Source: Lachnospiraceae bacterium | GTDB lineage: Bacteria; Bacillota; Clostridia; Lachnospirales; Lachnospiraceae | Reading direction: 5' to 3' | Assembly: GCA_022845895.1 (NCBI GenBank) | Contig: AP025573.1 | Coordinates: 3,692,501 to 3,756,500, forward strand | DNA length: 64,000 nt | Part shown: positions 32,422-40,863 of the stretch, in pieces | Layout: the number at the start of each line of letters is the position of its first letter | Position numbering within the stretch: position 1 is the stretch's first letter | The notes under the pieces: model-generated | Seen by the model: only the letters and a program-made list of their open reading frames with translations | What the model was told of the DNA's origin: nothing | Databases searched by the model: none | Position numbers and translations under genes: made by a program

Positions 32422-33429
32422 TTATCTGTCAATCTGTCTGACACTGTCTCTTTCGACAAACTGTGTACAGACCTGAATTTTCATCTTTACATTCTTTCCC
32501 GAATATTTGATATGATCCAGCGCTCTTCTCACCGCCACTTCTCCCATCTCCTGCTTGAATACCCGGATTGTCGTAAGTCCCGGCGTAGATACGCTCCCGA
32601 ATCCGATGTCATCAAATCCGACTATGGATATGTCTTCCGGAATCCGAATCCCCTTCTCTTTCATAGCTCTCATAGCTCCGATGGCTATTACGTCGTTATC
32701 TGCAAAAAATGCGGTCGGAAGATTTGCGGTCCGTTCCAGATATCTCTTCATATCCTGATAAGCTGACTCCAGCTTCGTCCCCAATGTTATCTGAAATTCC
32801 GGATCCATCTTCAGACGGTACTTGCCTGTCACTCTGTGATAGCCGAATTCCCGGTACCTGAATGCCTTGATGCGGTAATCTCCTCTCAGATAGCCGATCT
32901 TCGTATGTCCCTTACCAACCAGATACTCCATCGCCTGGCAGACCGCATCCGTATTGTTGATCAATACGCCGTCAAATACCATCCCATCGCTCCAGCCGTC
33001 CAACACTATCAGGTAGCCTTTATAGTCATAAAAAGGCACATAGTCTTCTTCCAACATCTCTGTTCCAAGCAGTATCGTCAGGCAATTCGTATCCTCAAGG
33101 AACTCCCTCAGCCTGAGTTCAAAAGACTCATCTTCATAATTCAGATGGCTGAACGTCGTCTCATAACCGAGTTCCTTGGCCTGGCGCTCCACACCTTCTA
33201 TCATGGCCGGGAAGATCTGGCTGTCATCTATGATAAGGCCGTTCTTTCTGTAGGTAACAAACTTTATCTTCGTAATTGTCTTCTCCTGTTGATACCCCAG
33301 CGTCTCCGCCGCCTTGAATATCTTTTCAGAAGTAGCAGCATTGACTCCTTTCTTGCGATTCAAAGCGTTTGAGACAGTCGCCGGAGAAAAACCTGTAATC
33401 TGGCTGATCTTTCTTATACTGGCTTTCAC
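32422..33429 (-). CDS. LacI family transcriptional regulator (operon-proximal)
   Basis: Repressor-type regulator of 335 residues. The N-terminal LacI helix-turn-helix and hinge are clear (SIRKISQITGFSPATVSNAL then NRKKGV), followed by a sugar-binding core with FFADNDVIAIGAMRAMKEKGI and IVGFDDIGFGSVSTPGLTTI. The start codon is GTG at 33429. It is the first gene of the sugar operon, 35 bases before the isomerase, with CG-centred palindromes in its promoter, so autoregulation is likely. It is closely related to the LacI protein at 33927-34925. Confidence 0.92.
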   Translation of the reverse strand: MKASIRKISQITGFSPATVSNALNRKKGVNAATSEKIFKAAETLGYQQEKTITKIKFVTYRKNGLIIDDSQIFPAMIEGVERQAKELGYETTFSHLNYEDESFELRLREFLEDTNCLTILLGTEMLEEDYVPFYDYKGYLIVLDGWSDGMVFDGVLINNTDAVCQAMEYLVGKGHTKIGYLRGDYRIKAFRYREFGYHRVTGKYRLKMDPEFQITLGTKLESAYQDMKRYLERTANLPTAFFADNDVIAIGAMRAMKEKGIRIPEDISIVGFDDIGFGSVSTPGLTTIRVFKQEMGEVAVRRALDHIKYSGKNVKMKIQVCTQFVERDSVRQIDR

Positions 33430-33461
33430 TTCTTCACCGCCTCTTAACTGTTTATATCTGT

Positions 33462-33489
33462 ATTATAAACGTTTATATAAAATATTCAA
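33462..33489 (-). promoter_or_regulatory. LacI/sugar operon promoter with embedded operator
   Basis: TTGAAT (33489-33484) and TATAAT (33467-33462) are 16 bases apart. A perfect 14-bp palindrome, TATAAACGTTTATA (33464-33477), with the CG centre typical of LacI-family operators, covers the spacer and -10. Binding there would block polymerase. Confidence 0.7.
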
Positions 33490-33622
33490 TACTTTTTATC
33501 AATAAATACTAATATCATTTACGTTTTGTTTAATTATAATAGTTATCATACCTTATTTTTGTGTATTATTAACGATTCATTTATTCATTATTTACATTTT
33601 GTTCACAATTATAATATTGTTT

Positions 33623-33664
33623 TGTTAAACGTTCATGTAAATATTTATATTAACGTTTATATAA
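33623..33664. promoter_or_regulatory. Two further CG-centred LacI-type operators
   Basis: AAACGTTC, centred at 33630/33631, and TATTAACGTTTATA, 33648-33661, centred at 33654/33655, lie 24 bases apart and about 160-185 bases above the promoter operator. The second matches 6 of 7 positions between its half-sites. The spacing would allow looping with the promoter site. The rest of the AT-rich stretch 33490-33620 shows no gene. Confidence 0.5.
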
Positions 33665-33679
33665 ACTTTGTCGCTATTT

Positions 33680-33926
33680 GCAAAATATCACAGCCGTCTC
33701 ACCTCCTGCCGGGCAGCCATTTCCTCTGCCGGTACAAAGCGGACAAGTCCACTTCAACTCCCTAAGTCCCTCACTTATGAGGGACTTTTGTACGCTGACG
33801 CTGCCTATGCAGCAAAAAACAGCCTGCCCGCCGCCCTCCTTTGCATCAATAATGCAAAATAAGGGCCGGCAGACCGGCTGTATCTCATGTGCAGTCAGGC
33901 GGTACGTACCCGCCGCCATACGCCTG
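33680..33926 (-). other. Hairpin-rich intergenic block between the two LacI genes
   Basis: Read on the minus strand from the LacI-2 stop, five stem-loops follow within about 150 bases: GGCGG/CCGCC, GCCGG/CCGGC, TTTGCAT/ATGCAAA, a GCTG/CAGC stem, and AAGTCCCTC/GAGGGACTT (33768-33790). A last GC-rich inverted repeat lies near 33697-33722. An 81-codon frame crosses the block, but it has no ribosome site and low-complexity cysteine-rich sequence. The block may be a structured RNA or a small non-coding mobile repeat. Confidence 0.4.
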
Positions 33927-34925
33927 CTATATTTTTCTTACGCTCGCACGCTCCACGAAATCGGTGCAAACCTGTATCTTCGTCTTAATCTTCTTCCCAT
34001 CCTCTACCGCACGCATAAGTTCTCTCACCGCCATCTCCCCCATCTCGTGCTTATACACATTGATCGTAGTGAGAGGCGGATCAGAGATGGCACCGAATGA
34101 AATGTTGTCAAATCCTATGATAGACACATCACCCGGTATGTCATAGCCGCGTTCCTTCAGCGCCTGCATGGCGCCGATAGCGATGGTATCATTATCCGCA
34201 AAAAATGCCGTAGGCAGTATCGGCGTCTCCTCCAGGTATCTCCGCATCCCTTCATATGCAGTCTCAATCCTCGTACCGACAGTCGCGACGAATTCCGGCT
34301 GGACCGGCAGATGGTGCCTGTCCATAATCCGCCTGTAGCCAATCTCACGGTAGCAGAAGGCCTGAATGCGGAAATCTCCTCTCAGATAGCCGATATCCCG
34401 GTGCCCTTTCCCAATCAGGTATTCAACCGCCCTGGCTGCCGAATCCGTATTGCTTATGAGCACGCTGTCAAAAAAGTAGTGGTCGCTCCAGCCGTCCAGA
34501 AGTATAATCTTATTCTTCGCATGTGTATATGGCTCAAAATCCTCCTCCAGCATCTCTGTGCCGAGCAGCACTATTGCACTTTCCGTATCAGAAAGTATCT
34601 CCTGCAGCTGCGTTCCATACTCCATATCGTTAATATCCACGTGGTTGAACACCGTCTCGTAGCCGAGAGATTTGGCCTGCCTCTCTACCCCTTCTATCAC
34701 GGCAGGATGGAATGGACTGTCATCTATGATCAATCCATTTCTCCGGAAAATCACAAACCTGATCTTACTAATTTTTTCGTCCAGTCTATAACCCAGTTCC
34801 TCTGCCGTCTTAAGAATTCTATCAGCCGTCTCTTTGTTTACGCCCTTTTTATGATTCAGTGCATTGGAAACTGTCGCAGGAGAAAAACCGGTGATTTCAC
34901 TTATTTTCCTGACACTTACTTTCAT
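33927..34925 (-). CDS. LacI family transcriptional regulator (distal paralogue)
   Basis: Regulator of 332 residues, very similar along its whole length to the LacI protein at 32422-33429 (shared VRKISEITGFSPATVSNAL-type start, VERQAKSLGYETVFNHV and LLGTEMLEEDFEPY core). The near-identical recognition helix implies that both bind the same or overlapping operators. It is transcribed alone toward the hairpin-rich block. Having two close repressors upstream of one operon suggests hetero-oligomers or responses to two sugars. Confidence 0.9.
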   Translation of the reverse strand: MKVSVRKISEITGFSPATVSNALNHKKGVNKETADRILKTAEELGYRLDEKISKIRFVIFRRNGLIIDDSPFHPAVIEGVERQAKSLGYETVFNHVDINDMEYGTQLQEILSDTESAIVLLGTEMLEEDFEPYTHAKNKIILLDGWSDHYFFDSVLISNTDSAARAVEYLIGKGHRDIGYLRGDFRIQAFCYREIGYRRIMDRHHLPVQPEFVATVGTRIETAYEGMRRYLEETPILPTAFFADNDTIAIGAMQALKERGYDIPGDVSIIGFDNISFGAISDPPLTTINVYKHEMGEMAVRELMRAVEDGKKIKTKIQVCTDFVERASVRKI

Positions 34926-34995
34926 CCCTTACGACCTTCCATTCTTTTTTCCCTTATTCCAAAGGGATCTAGGAATACTATAACACATTCATATC

Positions 34996-35036
34996 AAAAA
35001 AAGAAGGGAAATTCCAACGAGTGGGATTTCCCTTCT
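34996..35036 (-). terminator. Terminator of rplJ-rplL
   Basis: A stem AGAAGGGAAAT with ATTTCCCTTCT (35002-35036) is followed by seven T's on the minus strand, 30 bases after the rplL stop. It ends the ribosomal unit; no read-through to rpoB is expected. Confidence 0.88.
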
Positions 35037-35065
35037 GCGGTAAGCCGCTGCAGATGGTACCTATA

Positions 35066-35440
35066 TTATTTAAGGTTGACCTCTGCGCCTTCGCCTTCCA
35101 GTTTTGCTTTGATTTCTTCAGCCTCAGCCTTAGAAGCAGCCTCTTTAACTACCTTCGGAGCACCGTCAACTAATTCTTTTGCTTCTTTTAATCCAAGTCC
35201 TGTAATCTCACGTACTACCTTGATTACCTTAACTTTAGAAGAACCTGCAGAAACTAATTCTACATCAAATTCGTCTTTTTCTTCTGCTGCCGCTGCCTCT
35301 GTGCCTGCTGCTGCCACTACGACACCTGCTGCTGCGGATACACCGAACTCTTCTTCACATGCTTTAACTAATTCGTTTAATTCCAATACTGATAATTCTT
35401 TGATTGCTTCAATCATCTCAGCTGCTGTTATTTTAGCCAT
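35066..35440 (-). CDS. rplL: 50S ribosomal protein L7/L12
   Basis: Stalk protein of the large ribosomal subunit, 124 residues. The N-terminal dimer domain [24 protein letters not shown] is followed by an Ala/Glu-rich hinge and the conserved [32 protein letters not shown] C-terminal domain. The start at 35440 follows GGAGG; a few codons earlier are open but lack a ribosome site. It lies 29 bases after rplJ. Confidence 0.97.
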   Translation of the reverse strand: MAKITAAEMIEAIKELSVLELNELVKACEEEFGVSAAAGVVVAAAGTEAAAAEEKDEFDVELVSAGSSKVKVIKVVREITGLGLKEAKELVDGAPKVVKEAASKAEAEEIKAKLEGEGAEVNLK

Positions 35441-35469
35441 TTTATTTTCCTCCAATTTTATGATTTTTA

Positions 35470-36042
35470 TTATTCTTCTGTCGCTTCCGCCGTCTCTTCA
35501 GCCGGAGCTTCTGCCGCCGGAGCTTCTTCCGTCGCCGGAGCTTCTTCCGCCGCTACCTCGCCGCCCTGTTCCGCAATCTGCTTAATAACACGGGCAAAGT
35601 TTGTAATTGGTGACTGTAAGCTTCCAAGCAGTTTGGAAAGCAGTTCTTCCCGTGAAGGAATCTTGGACAATTCCGTAAGCCCTGCCGTGTCATAAACTGC
35701 GCCTTCAATCACGCCGGCTTTCAGTTCAAGTGCTTTTGCATCCTTTGCAAACTTGCACAGGATTCTTGCCGGAGCAGTTGCATCCTCTTTAGAGATTGCA
35801 ATAGCGCTTGGCCCTGCAAGATGTTCTTCTAAAGCCGCATACTCGGTTCCTTCAAAAGCCCTTTTCATCATTGTGTTCTTGTATACCTTGTAGATGATAC
35901 CGGCATCCCTAAGCTGCTTACGCAATTCCGTATCCTGAGCAACGGTAAGTCCGCGGTAGTCGACAAGAACAACTGATGCTGCATCCTTGACTTCACCTGC
36001 AATAGTATCTACGATTGGTTGTTTTAACTCAACTTTTGCCAT
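35470..36042 (-). CDS. rplJ: 50S ribosomal protein L10
   Basis: Base of the L7/L12 stalk, 190 residues. The RNA-binding part ([34 protein letters not shown] and onward) is normal. The last 30 residues form an unusual Glu/Ala/Pro-rich tail (repeats of EAPA) beyond the helix that binds L7/L12. A typical L10 leader lies upstream, so the L10-L12 complex probably represses its own synthesis. Confidence 0.97.
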   Translation of the reverse strand: MAKVELKQPIVDTIAGEVKDAASVVLVDYRGLTVAQDTELRKQLRDAGIIYKVYKNTMMKRAFEGTEYAALEEHLAGPSAIAISKEDATAPARILCKFAKDAKALELKAGVIEGAVYDTAGLTELSKIPSREELLSKLLGSLQSPITNFARVIKQIAEQGGEVAAEEAPATEEAPAAEAPAEETAEATEE

Positions 36043-36084
36043 GAAAATGGTGCACCTCCTTATAGTTTAGTCTGCTGCCAAAAG

Positions 36085-36235
36085 AACAACGTTTTCTATA
36101 CAAAAAACCTCCGGCCCAAAAGACGCAGAGGTTGTACAAATTCATAGAAATCGAATCTCATATCATCCTCGGCAGGCGTGTATCATCACTTACGCTGTTT
36201 GAAAGCACCTGCTGTCTTCGGCAGTCATCGCTTTG
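36085..36235 (-). ncRNA. Ribosomal L10 leader
   Basis: The minus-strand leader has the layout of the L10 leader family: a long stem closed by GCAGG/CCTGC (36208-36212 with 36172-36176), then a hairpin AACCTC/GAGGTT followed by TTTTTT (36133-36101), which looks like an attenuator. It lies between a strong promoter and rplJ. The match is by pattern, not by covariance search. Confidence 0.8.
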
Positions 36236-36237
36236 CT

Positions 36238-36266
36238 ATTATATCACTACGGCCTGATGTTGTCAA
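36238..36266 (-). promoter_or_regulatory. Promoter of rplJ-rplL
   Basis: Consensus TTGACA (36266-36261), 17-base spacer and consensus TATAAT (36243-36238), right above the L10 leader. The AT-rich stretch just upstream may act as an UP element and is the sequence duplicated around the insertion element. Confidence 0.9.
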
Positions 36267-36270
36267 TACA

Positions 36271-36295
36271 TTATTTTTACAGCCGACTTTTACCG
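36271..36295. repeat. Direct repeat, left copy, next to the IS
   Basis: A 25-base sequence beginning TTATTTTTACAG and ending TTTTACCG. It is identical to 37363-37387 and directly flanks the left end of the insertion element. The three bases ACA before it also match the IS right end. Confidence 0.85.
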
Positions 36296-37362
36296 TGTAG
36301 GATTACAATACATGTGTTACAACTGAATATTTAAAAAGCAGAGATACTGCCTTTTGTGTTATATTTTAGTCACCACAACAAAAACAAACAAAAAAGGAGT
36401 TCCCTGCTATGGCTAGTATAACACAAGATATGAGATACCGTCTATCCCTGATCCGATACGCTGAGAAGCATGGCGTCACCAAGGCCGCTGTCAAATTCAA
36501 GACCAACCGGCAGTATATCTACCGCTGGAAACGCCGCTTTGACGGCTCCATGGATTCCCTGCGTGACCGCTCCAGACGGCCTCACCATCACCCCAGCCAG
36601 CATACCCCTCAGGAGGCTAAGCTTATCTCGGATATGCGCCGCCGCAACCCGGATGCCGGACTGGTCGTCTTCTGGGTCAAGCTCAGGCAGCGCGGCTATT
36701 CCCGCTCCATCACCGGACTCTACCGCTTCCTCAAAAAACGGGGCATCATGGCCGTCCATCCGCCCAATCCAAAGTACATCCCCAAGCCCTATGAGCAGAT
36801 GGAGTATCCCGGCCAGCGTATTCAGGTGGATGTGAAATTCGTCCCTTCCGCCTGCCTCAAAAACAGCAGGGTCATCGGGAAGCAGTTCTTCCAGTACACT
36901 GCCATTGACGAGTATTCCAGATGGCGCTTCGTGGAAGCCTTTGAGGAACACAGCACCTATTCTTCCGCGCAGTTTGTGGAACACCTCGTAAAAGCGTTCC
37001 CCCTCTCCATCGCGTGCATCCAGACGGATAATGGATCGGAGTTCACCAACCGCTTTACTTCTCACCGGGACAAGCCGACCCTCTTCCAAAAGCGCTTGGA
37101 AACACATGGGATAAAGCACAAGGTCATCCGTCCCTTTACCCCTCGTCACAACGGGAAGGTAGAGCGCAGCCATCGGAAAGACAATGAGCGTTTTTATGCG
37201 ACCCATCTGTTCTATTCCTTTGAGGACTTTGCTGCGCAGCTGAAGGTGTATAACCGTAGGGACTATAACAATTTCCCCATGCGCCCTCTAGGCTGGAAAA
37301 CACCGAATGAGGTCTTAAAGGATTATTTACGGTCACTGTAACAAATGTTTGACAAACCTACA
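36296..37362 (+). mobile_element. IS481-like insertion sequence, complete
   Basis: A 1067-bp element with ends TGTAGG and CCTACA. The imperfect inverted repeats extend about 26 bases (matching TAGG, ACAT and TGTTACA blocks at 36298-36321 and 37337-37360). One intact transposase gene fills it. It is inserted just upstream of the rplJL promoter and leaves that promoter intact. The flanking direct repeats are 25 bases, longer than usual for this family. Confidence 0.8.
36409..37341 (+). CDS. IS481-like transposase (DDE integrase core)
   Basis: Transposase of 310 residues. The N-terminal helix-turn-helix is around SLIRYAEKHGVTKAAVKFKT and QYIYRWKRRFDG; the catalytic triad is complete, with D in IQVDVKFVP, D in CIQTDNGSEF and E in HNGKVERSHRKD. 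The C-terminus RPLGWKTPNEVLKDYL is typical. The frame is intact with a GGAGTT site, so the element may still move. The coding part is richer in GC than the flanks, consistent with transfer. Confidence 0.88.
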   Translation: MASITQDMRYRLSLIRYAEKHGVTKAAVKFKTNRQYIYRWKRRFDGSMDSLRDRSRRPHHHPSQHTPQEAKLISDMRRRNPDAGLVVFWVKLRQRGYSRSITGLYRFLKKRGIMAVHPPNPKYIPKPYEQMEYPGQRIQVDVKFVPSACLKNSRVIGKQFFQYTAIDEYSRWRFVEAFEEHSTYSSAQFVEHLVKAFPLSIACIQTDNGSEFTNRFTSHRDKPTLFQKRLETHGIKHKVIRPFTPRHNGKVERSHRKDNERFYATHLFYSFEDFAAQLKVYNRRDYNNFPMRPLGWKTPNEVLKDYLRSL

Positions 37363-37387
37363 TTATTTTTACAGCCGACTTTTACCG
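37363..37387. repeat. Direct repeat, right copy, next to the IS
   Basis: Identical 25-base copy of 36271-36295, starting at the first base after the right terminal CCTACA. It marks the IS as a simple insertion with a duplicated target. Confidence 0.85.
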
Positions 37388-37494
37388 ACACCGCATTACC
37401 ATAATAGTGCTATTTTTACTGTTTATTACAGGACTCCGAATCTCATAGTATGTTAAAATAAAATCAGAATTTTTTACTTGGGGAGGAAGGCAGA

Positions 37495-38223
37495 ATGAAT
37501 GTCGCTATTGTGGACGATTCTCTTGTCGACAGACAATATTTGCAAAAGAATATAGAACGATACTGCTTTGAACACAAAGTCCATATGCAGATAAATACTT
37601 ACGATAACGGGCCAGGATTTTCAGACAGCTTTACTGCCGGCATATATGATCTTGTCTTCCTGGATATATTCATGGACGAAACGAACGGTATCCATATTGC
37701 CGAGAAGATACGGCAGATAGATGACAAATGCCTGATTATTTTTACGACATCAAGCCAGGAACATGCAGTCAAAGCGTTCCGCCTTCATGCAATTGATTAC
37801 CTGCTCAAACCTTTCACTTACGAGCAGCTGGAAGAATCGCTCTCCAGATGCCAGAAAGAGCTGAAACGTTTCTCTCACTATATCGAACTGAAAGAAGGAC
37901 GTCATTATACACGCATTCTGATTTCAGATATTATCTATACAGACTACTATAACCATTACATACAGGTCCACACGGCCCGGAATGTCATCCGTTCCTACAT
38001 GTCATTTCAGGATTTTGCTCCGATGCTGGACAAGTATCCGCAGTTCCTGTGGTGCTACCGCAATTGCATGGTTAATATGGATTACATCAAATCAATGGAC
38101 AGCAAAGATTTTATACTGACGTCAGAAGAGCGCATCCCCATCTCAAGGGCACGCAAAAACGAAATACGGCAGTCATACGCCAATTATCTGTTCGAGTATG
38201 TGACCGGAGGAGAAAGTCGATGA
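37495..38223 (+). CDS. LytTR-family response regulator (AgrA type)
   Basis: Response regulator of 242 residues. The receiver domain has the acidic pair VDD at 7-8, the phospho-acceptor D57 in YDLVFLDIFMDE, and the conserved lysine in YLLKPF. The C-terminal LytTR DNA-binding domain follows, with YTRILISDIIYTDYYNHY and the FLWCYRNCMVNMDYI region. It overlaps the kinase gene by four bases (ATGA). No agrB/agrD or bacteriocin gene lies next to it, so its signal and targets are unknown. Confidence 0.9.
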   Translation: MNVAIVDDSLVDRQYLQKNIERYCFEHKVHMQINTYDNGPGFSDSFTAGIYDLVFLDIFMDETNGIHIAEKIRQIDDKCLIIFTTSSQEHAVKAFRLHAIDYLLKPFTYEQLEESLSRCQKELKRFSHYIELKEGRHYTRILISDIIYTDYYNHYIQVHTARNVIRSYMSFQDFAPMLDKYPQFLWCYRNCMVNMDYIKSMDSKDFILTSEERIPISRARKNEIRQSYANYLFEYVTGGESR

Positions 38224-39578
38224 CACCGGATAATATTATCAGTGCATTGCTGTTCATCATTCCCTGCATCCTGGTACTGTGTCTGACCTTTTCCGACCAT
38301 CTCAGGGCGCCAAACCAGGCAACAGCCGTCGTTTCCATAACCGCTTTCATGTTGATAGACGTCGCCTCCACTTACATATATTATACAAAACCGCTCACCA
38401 CATGGACGATGATTCTTCTTTCCTTTGCCGCCATGTTGACAGGAGTGGTTTTATTCCGTGCCGCATCCGGTTACAGCTTTGCCCAGAGCCTTTTTACCGT
38501 CGCCATAGTCATGAGCTATACGGACAGCATCTATGTATGTTCATCCCAAATCCATTATATCGTGACGGGAAGGCTCCCCGGAAACGCATCCCTGCTCCAT
38601 ACCTTGTCCACGCTGGCTGTAGCGCTGCTGACGTTCCCGTTTATACTGATGCTCTTCAAGCGGCTGCTGCGTACGGCACTTGATACGACGGAGCACCTGG
38701 CCTTCTGGCGCATATCCTGGGGAATCCCCATGTGCAACAGACTGCTTTATTATCTGGCCATATTCCCGATATTCTCCAGAAGGCTGCAGGCTGCAGGAGT
38801 CAATGATATATACTTCATACCGATACTGTGGATAATCCTGACCTTTTTCACATATACGATTGCGTTGAAGATGGTCGTGGAAGCCACAAAGAACGCAAAG
38901 CTCCAGGAAGAGCTCCACGTATCGGAAACACAGTTTGCCGCGCAGCAGAAGCAATCAGAGATGATCCAGCAGCGCATAGAAGAAACCATGCGTATACGCC
39001 ACGACTTCAGGCATACCCTCATCGCACTTCAGGCCTGTCTGGATGCAGACGATTATGATGGCATGGGAGAATTCATTAGCAATTATTTATGCAGCCTGGA
39101 TTCACTCCGCCCGACATCTTATTGCGATAATCCCGTCATCAATGCTATCGTGTCCTACTATGTGGAGCTTTCCAGGGAGAATGGCATATCCTTCTCACAG
39201 TCCGTACAGCTGGACCGGGACCTCCCGTTTTCAGACACGGATACATGCATCGTCCTTGGCAATCTGCTGGAAAATGCAGTTGAAGCATGCCAGCGGCAGG
39301 TGCAGGAAGACAGGTACATCCGGCTCAAGCTCTATGCCGTCCACAAGTGTACGCTCGTAATCATAGTAGAAAACAGCTACAACGGCATGGTCTGCAGAAA
39401 GGATAACGCTTTTTTATCTACAAAGGCCAGAGACAGGAAAGGCATCGGTATCGTCTCCATTCTCGACGTCGTGTCAAAATATAACGGGATACCCCAATTC
39501 GAATACGACGGACATGCCTTCAAGGCTTCCATCGTGCTGAGCTGCGGCAGCACATCGAAAAAGACCTCCCCGCCTTGA
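38220..39578 (+). CDS. Sensor histidine kinase, AgrC-like (GHKL ATPase)
   Basis: Membrane kinase of 452 residues. Six to seven hydrophobic helices occupy about residues 1-215, then a coiled coil. The phospho-acceptor histidine is near residue 260 (MRIRHDFRHTL). The GHKL ATP site has NLLENAVEAC and KDNAFLSTKARDRKGIGI. It is encoded with the LytTR regulator and probably phosphorylates it. The stop codon lies in the loop of a terminator hairpin. Confidence 0.88.
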   Translation: MTPDNIISALLFIIPCILVLCLTFSDHLRAPNQATAVVSITAFMLIDVASTYIYYTKPLTTWTMILLSFAAMLTGVVLFRAASGYSFAQSLFTVAIVMSYTDSIYVCSSQIHYIVTGRLPGNASLLHTLSTLAVALLTFPFILMLFKRLLRTALDTTEHLAFWRISWGIPMCNRLLYYLAIFPIFSRRLQAAGVNDIYFIPILWIILTFFTYTIALKMVVEATKNAKLQEELHVSETQFAAQQKQSEMIQQRIEETMRIRHDFRHTLIALQACLDADDYDGMGEFISNYLCSLDSLRPTSYCDNPVINAIVSYYVELSRENGISFSQSVQLDRDLPFSDTDTCIVLGNLLENAVEACQRQVQEDRYIRLKLYAVHKCTLVIIVENSYNGMVCRKDNAFLSTKARDRKGIGIVSILDVVSKYNGIPQFEYDGHAFKASIVLSCGSTSKKTSPP

Positions 39579-39591
39579 TGGCGGGGAGGTC
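39563..39591. terminator. Bidirectional terminator between the kinase gene and rplA
   Basis: A perfect 12-bp stem, GACCTCCCCGCC with GGCGGGGAGGTC, and a five-base loop. On the minus strand a T5 run follows, giving a strong end for the rpmG-rplA unit. On the plus strand the kinase stop codon falls in the loop. Confidence 0.88.
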
Positions 39592-39607
39592 ATATTATAT
39601 GATACAA

Positions 39608-40300
39608 TTAAACGAGCTTGGCAGGGTTGATCTTTACACCAGGTCCCATGGTAGAAGTAAGTGTCACGCTCCTTAAGAACTGACCTTTTACTGCTGCCGG
39701 CCTAGCCTTGTTGATTGCATCAATAAGCGTCTGGAAGTTGTCCGCAAGTTGTTCTTCGGTAAAGGATGCTTTACCTACTGGCACATGGATAATGTTTGTC
39801 TTATCGAGTCTGTACTCAATCTTACCGGCTTTGATTTCCTGGACAGCTTTGGCAACATCCATCGTTACAGTTCCAGCTTTCGGGTTCGGCATCAGGCCTT
39901 TTGGTCCGAGTACACGTCCAAGACGTCCAACCACACCCATCATGTCTGGCGTAGCGACTACTACGTCGAATTCAAACCAGTTTTCATTCTGAATCTTAGG
40001 AATAAGCTCTTCCGCTCCTACAAAATCTGCCCCTGCGGCCTTTGCTTCTTCTGCTTTGGCATCTTTGGCAAATACAAGGATTCTGGTCTTCTTGCCTGTT
40101 CCGTGAGGCAGTACGACCGCTCCACGAATCTGCTGGTCAGCGTGACGTCCGTCACATCCGGTTCTGATATGAGCCTCGATAGTCTCATCGAATTTAGCTA
40201 CTGCAGTTTTCTTAACTAATGAAACCGCCTCCTCTTTATCATAAAGAGTTCCTCTTTCGATAACTTTGGCAGCTTCTATATATTTCTTTCCTCTTTTCAT
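39608..40300 (-). CDS. rplA: 50S ribosomal protein L1
   Basis: Large-subunit protein of the L1 stalk, 230 residues from the ATG at 40300 ([24 protein letters not shown] upstream). [14 protein letters not shown] and [14 protein letters not shown] are family hallmarks, and [32 protein letters not shown] sequence ends it. It is the last gene of the rpmG-rplA unit; rplJ does not follow directly, because the two-component genes and the IS come next. Confidence 0.97.
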   Translation of the reverse strand: MKRGKKYIEAAKVIERGTLYDKEEAVSLVKKTAVAKFDETIEAHIRTGCDGRHADQQIRGAVVLPHGTGKKTRILVFAKDAKAEEAKAAGADFVGAEELIPKIQNENWFEFDVVVATPDMMGVVGRLGRVLGPKGLMPNPKAGTVTMDVAKAVQEIKAGKIEYRLDKTNIIHVPVGKASFTEEQLADNFQTLIDAINKARPAAVKGQFLRSVTLTSTMGPGVKINPAKLV

Positions 40301-40381
40301 TCTAAAAAACCTCCTCGTGGTAATGTCGGGATAACCCTCCCACATATTTAACATTTACAATTGGCAATACAGCTTTAACTC

Positions 40382-40807
40382 TTACTCTTCTACTTTAACA
40401 CCCATGCTGCGGCAGGTACCTGCTATCATGCTCATAGCAGCTTCTACAGTTGCAGCGTTCAGGTCCGGCATCTTCAGTTCAGCGATTTCCTGAAGCTGAG
40501 CCTTTGTAATCGTAGCAACTTTCGTCTTATTCGGCACGCCTGAACCTGACTTTATATTGCAGGCTTTCTTGATAAGAACAGCTGCCGGAGGCGTCTTTGT
40601 GATGAAGCTGAAGCTTCTGTCATTGTAAACTGTAATTACGACCGGGATAATCATATCTCCCTGATCCGCCGTCTTAGCGTTGAACTGCTTTGTAAATTCA
40701 ACGATGTTCACACCGTGCTGACCAAGAGCCGGTCCAACCGGTGGTGCCGGTGTAGCTTTGCCGGCAGGTATTTGTAACTTAATATAACCTTCTACTTTTT
40801 TTGCCAT
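40382..40807 (-). CDS. rplK: 50S ribosomal protein L11
   Basis: L11 of the GTPase centre, 141 residues. [29 protein letters not shown] and the C-terminal [11 protein letters not shown] are diagnostic. The start has AAGGAGG. It lies 56 bases after nusG and 81 before rplA. Confidence 0.98.
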   Translation of the reverse strand: MAKKVEGYIKLQIPAGKATPAPPVGPALGQHGVNIVEFTKQFNAKTADQGDMIIPVVITVYNDRSFSFITKTPPAAVLIKKACNIKSGSGVPNKTKVATITKAQLQEIAELKMPDLNAATVEAAMSMIAGTCRSMGVKVEE

Positions 40808-40863
40808 TTCAATTACCTCCTTGTGGTGTTGGCGGGAACGTCACACGCCCCTCCCACTTCCTA

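Noticed and set aside
33674..33919. An 81-codon minus-strand open frame in the LacI intergenic block
   Set aside because: No ribosome site, odd cysteine/glycine-rich composition, and the DNA is explained better by repeated hairpins.
36442..37206. Long minus-strand open frame opposite the transposase
   Set aside because: It is the complement of a real DDE transposase with all catalytic residues on the plus strand; no ribosome site or family on the minus strand.
37495..39578. A full agr-type quorum-sensing locus
   Set aside because: Only the AgrA-like and AgrC-like genes are present; no AgrB protease or peptide precursor gene lies between 37.3 and 39.6 kb.
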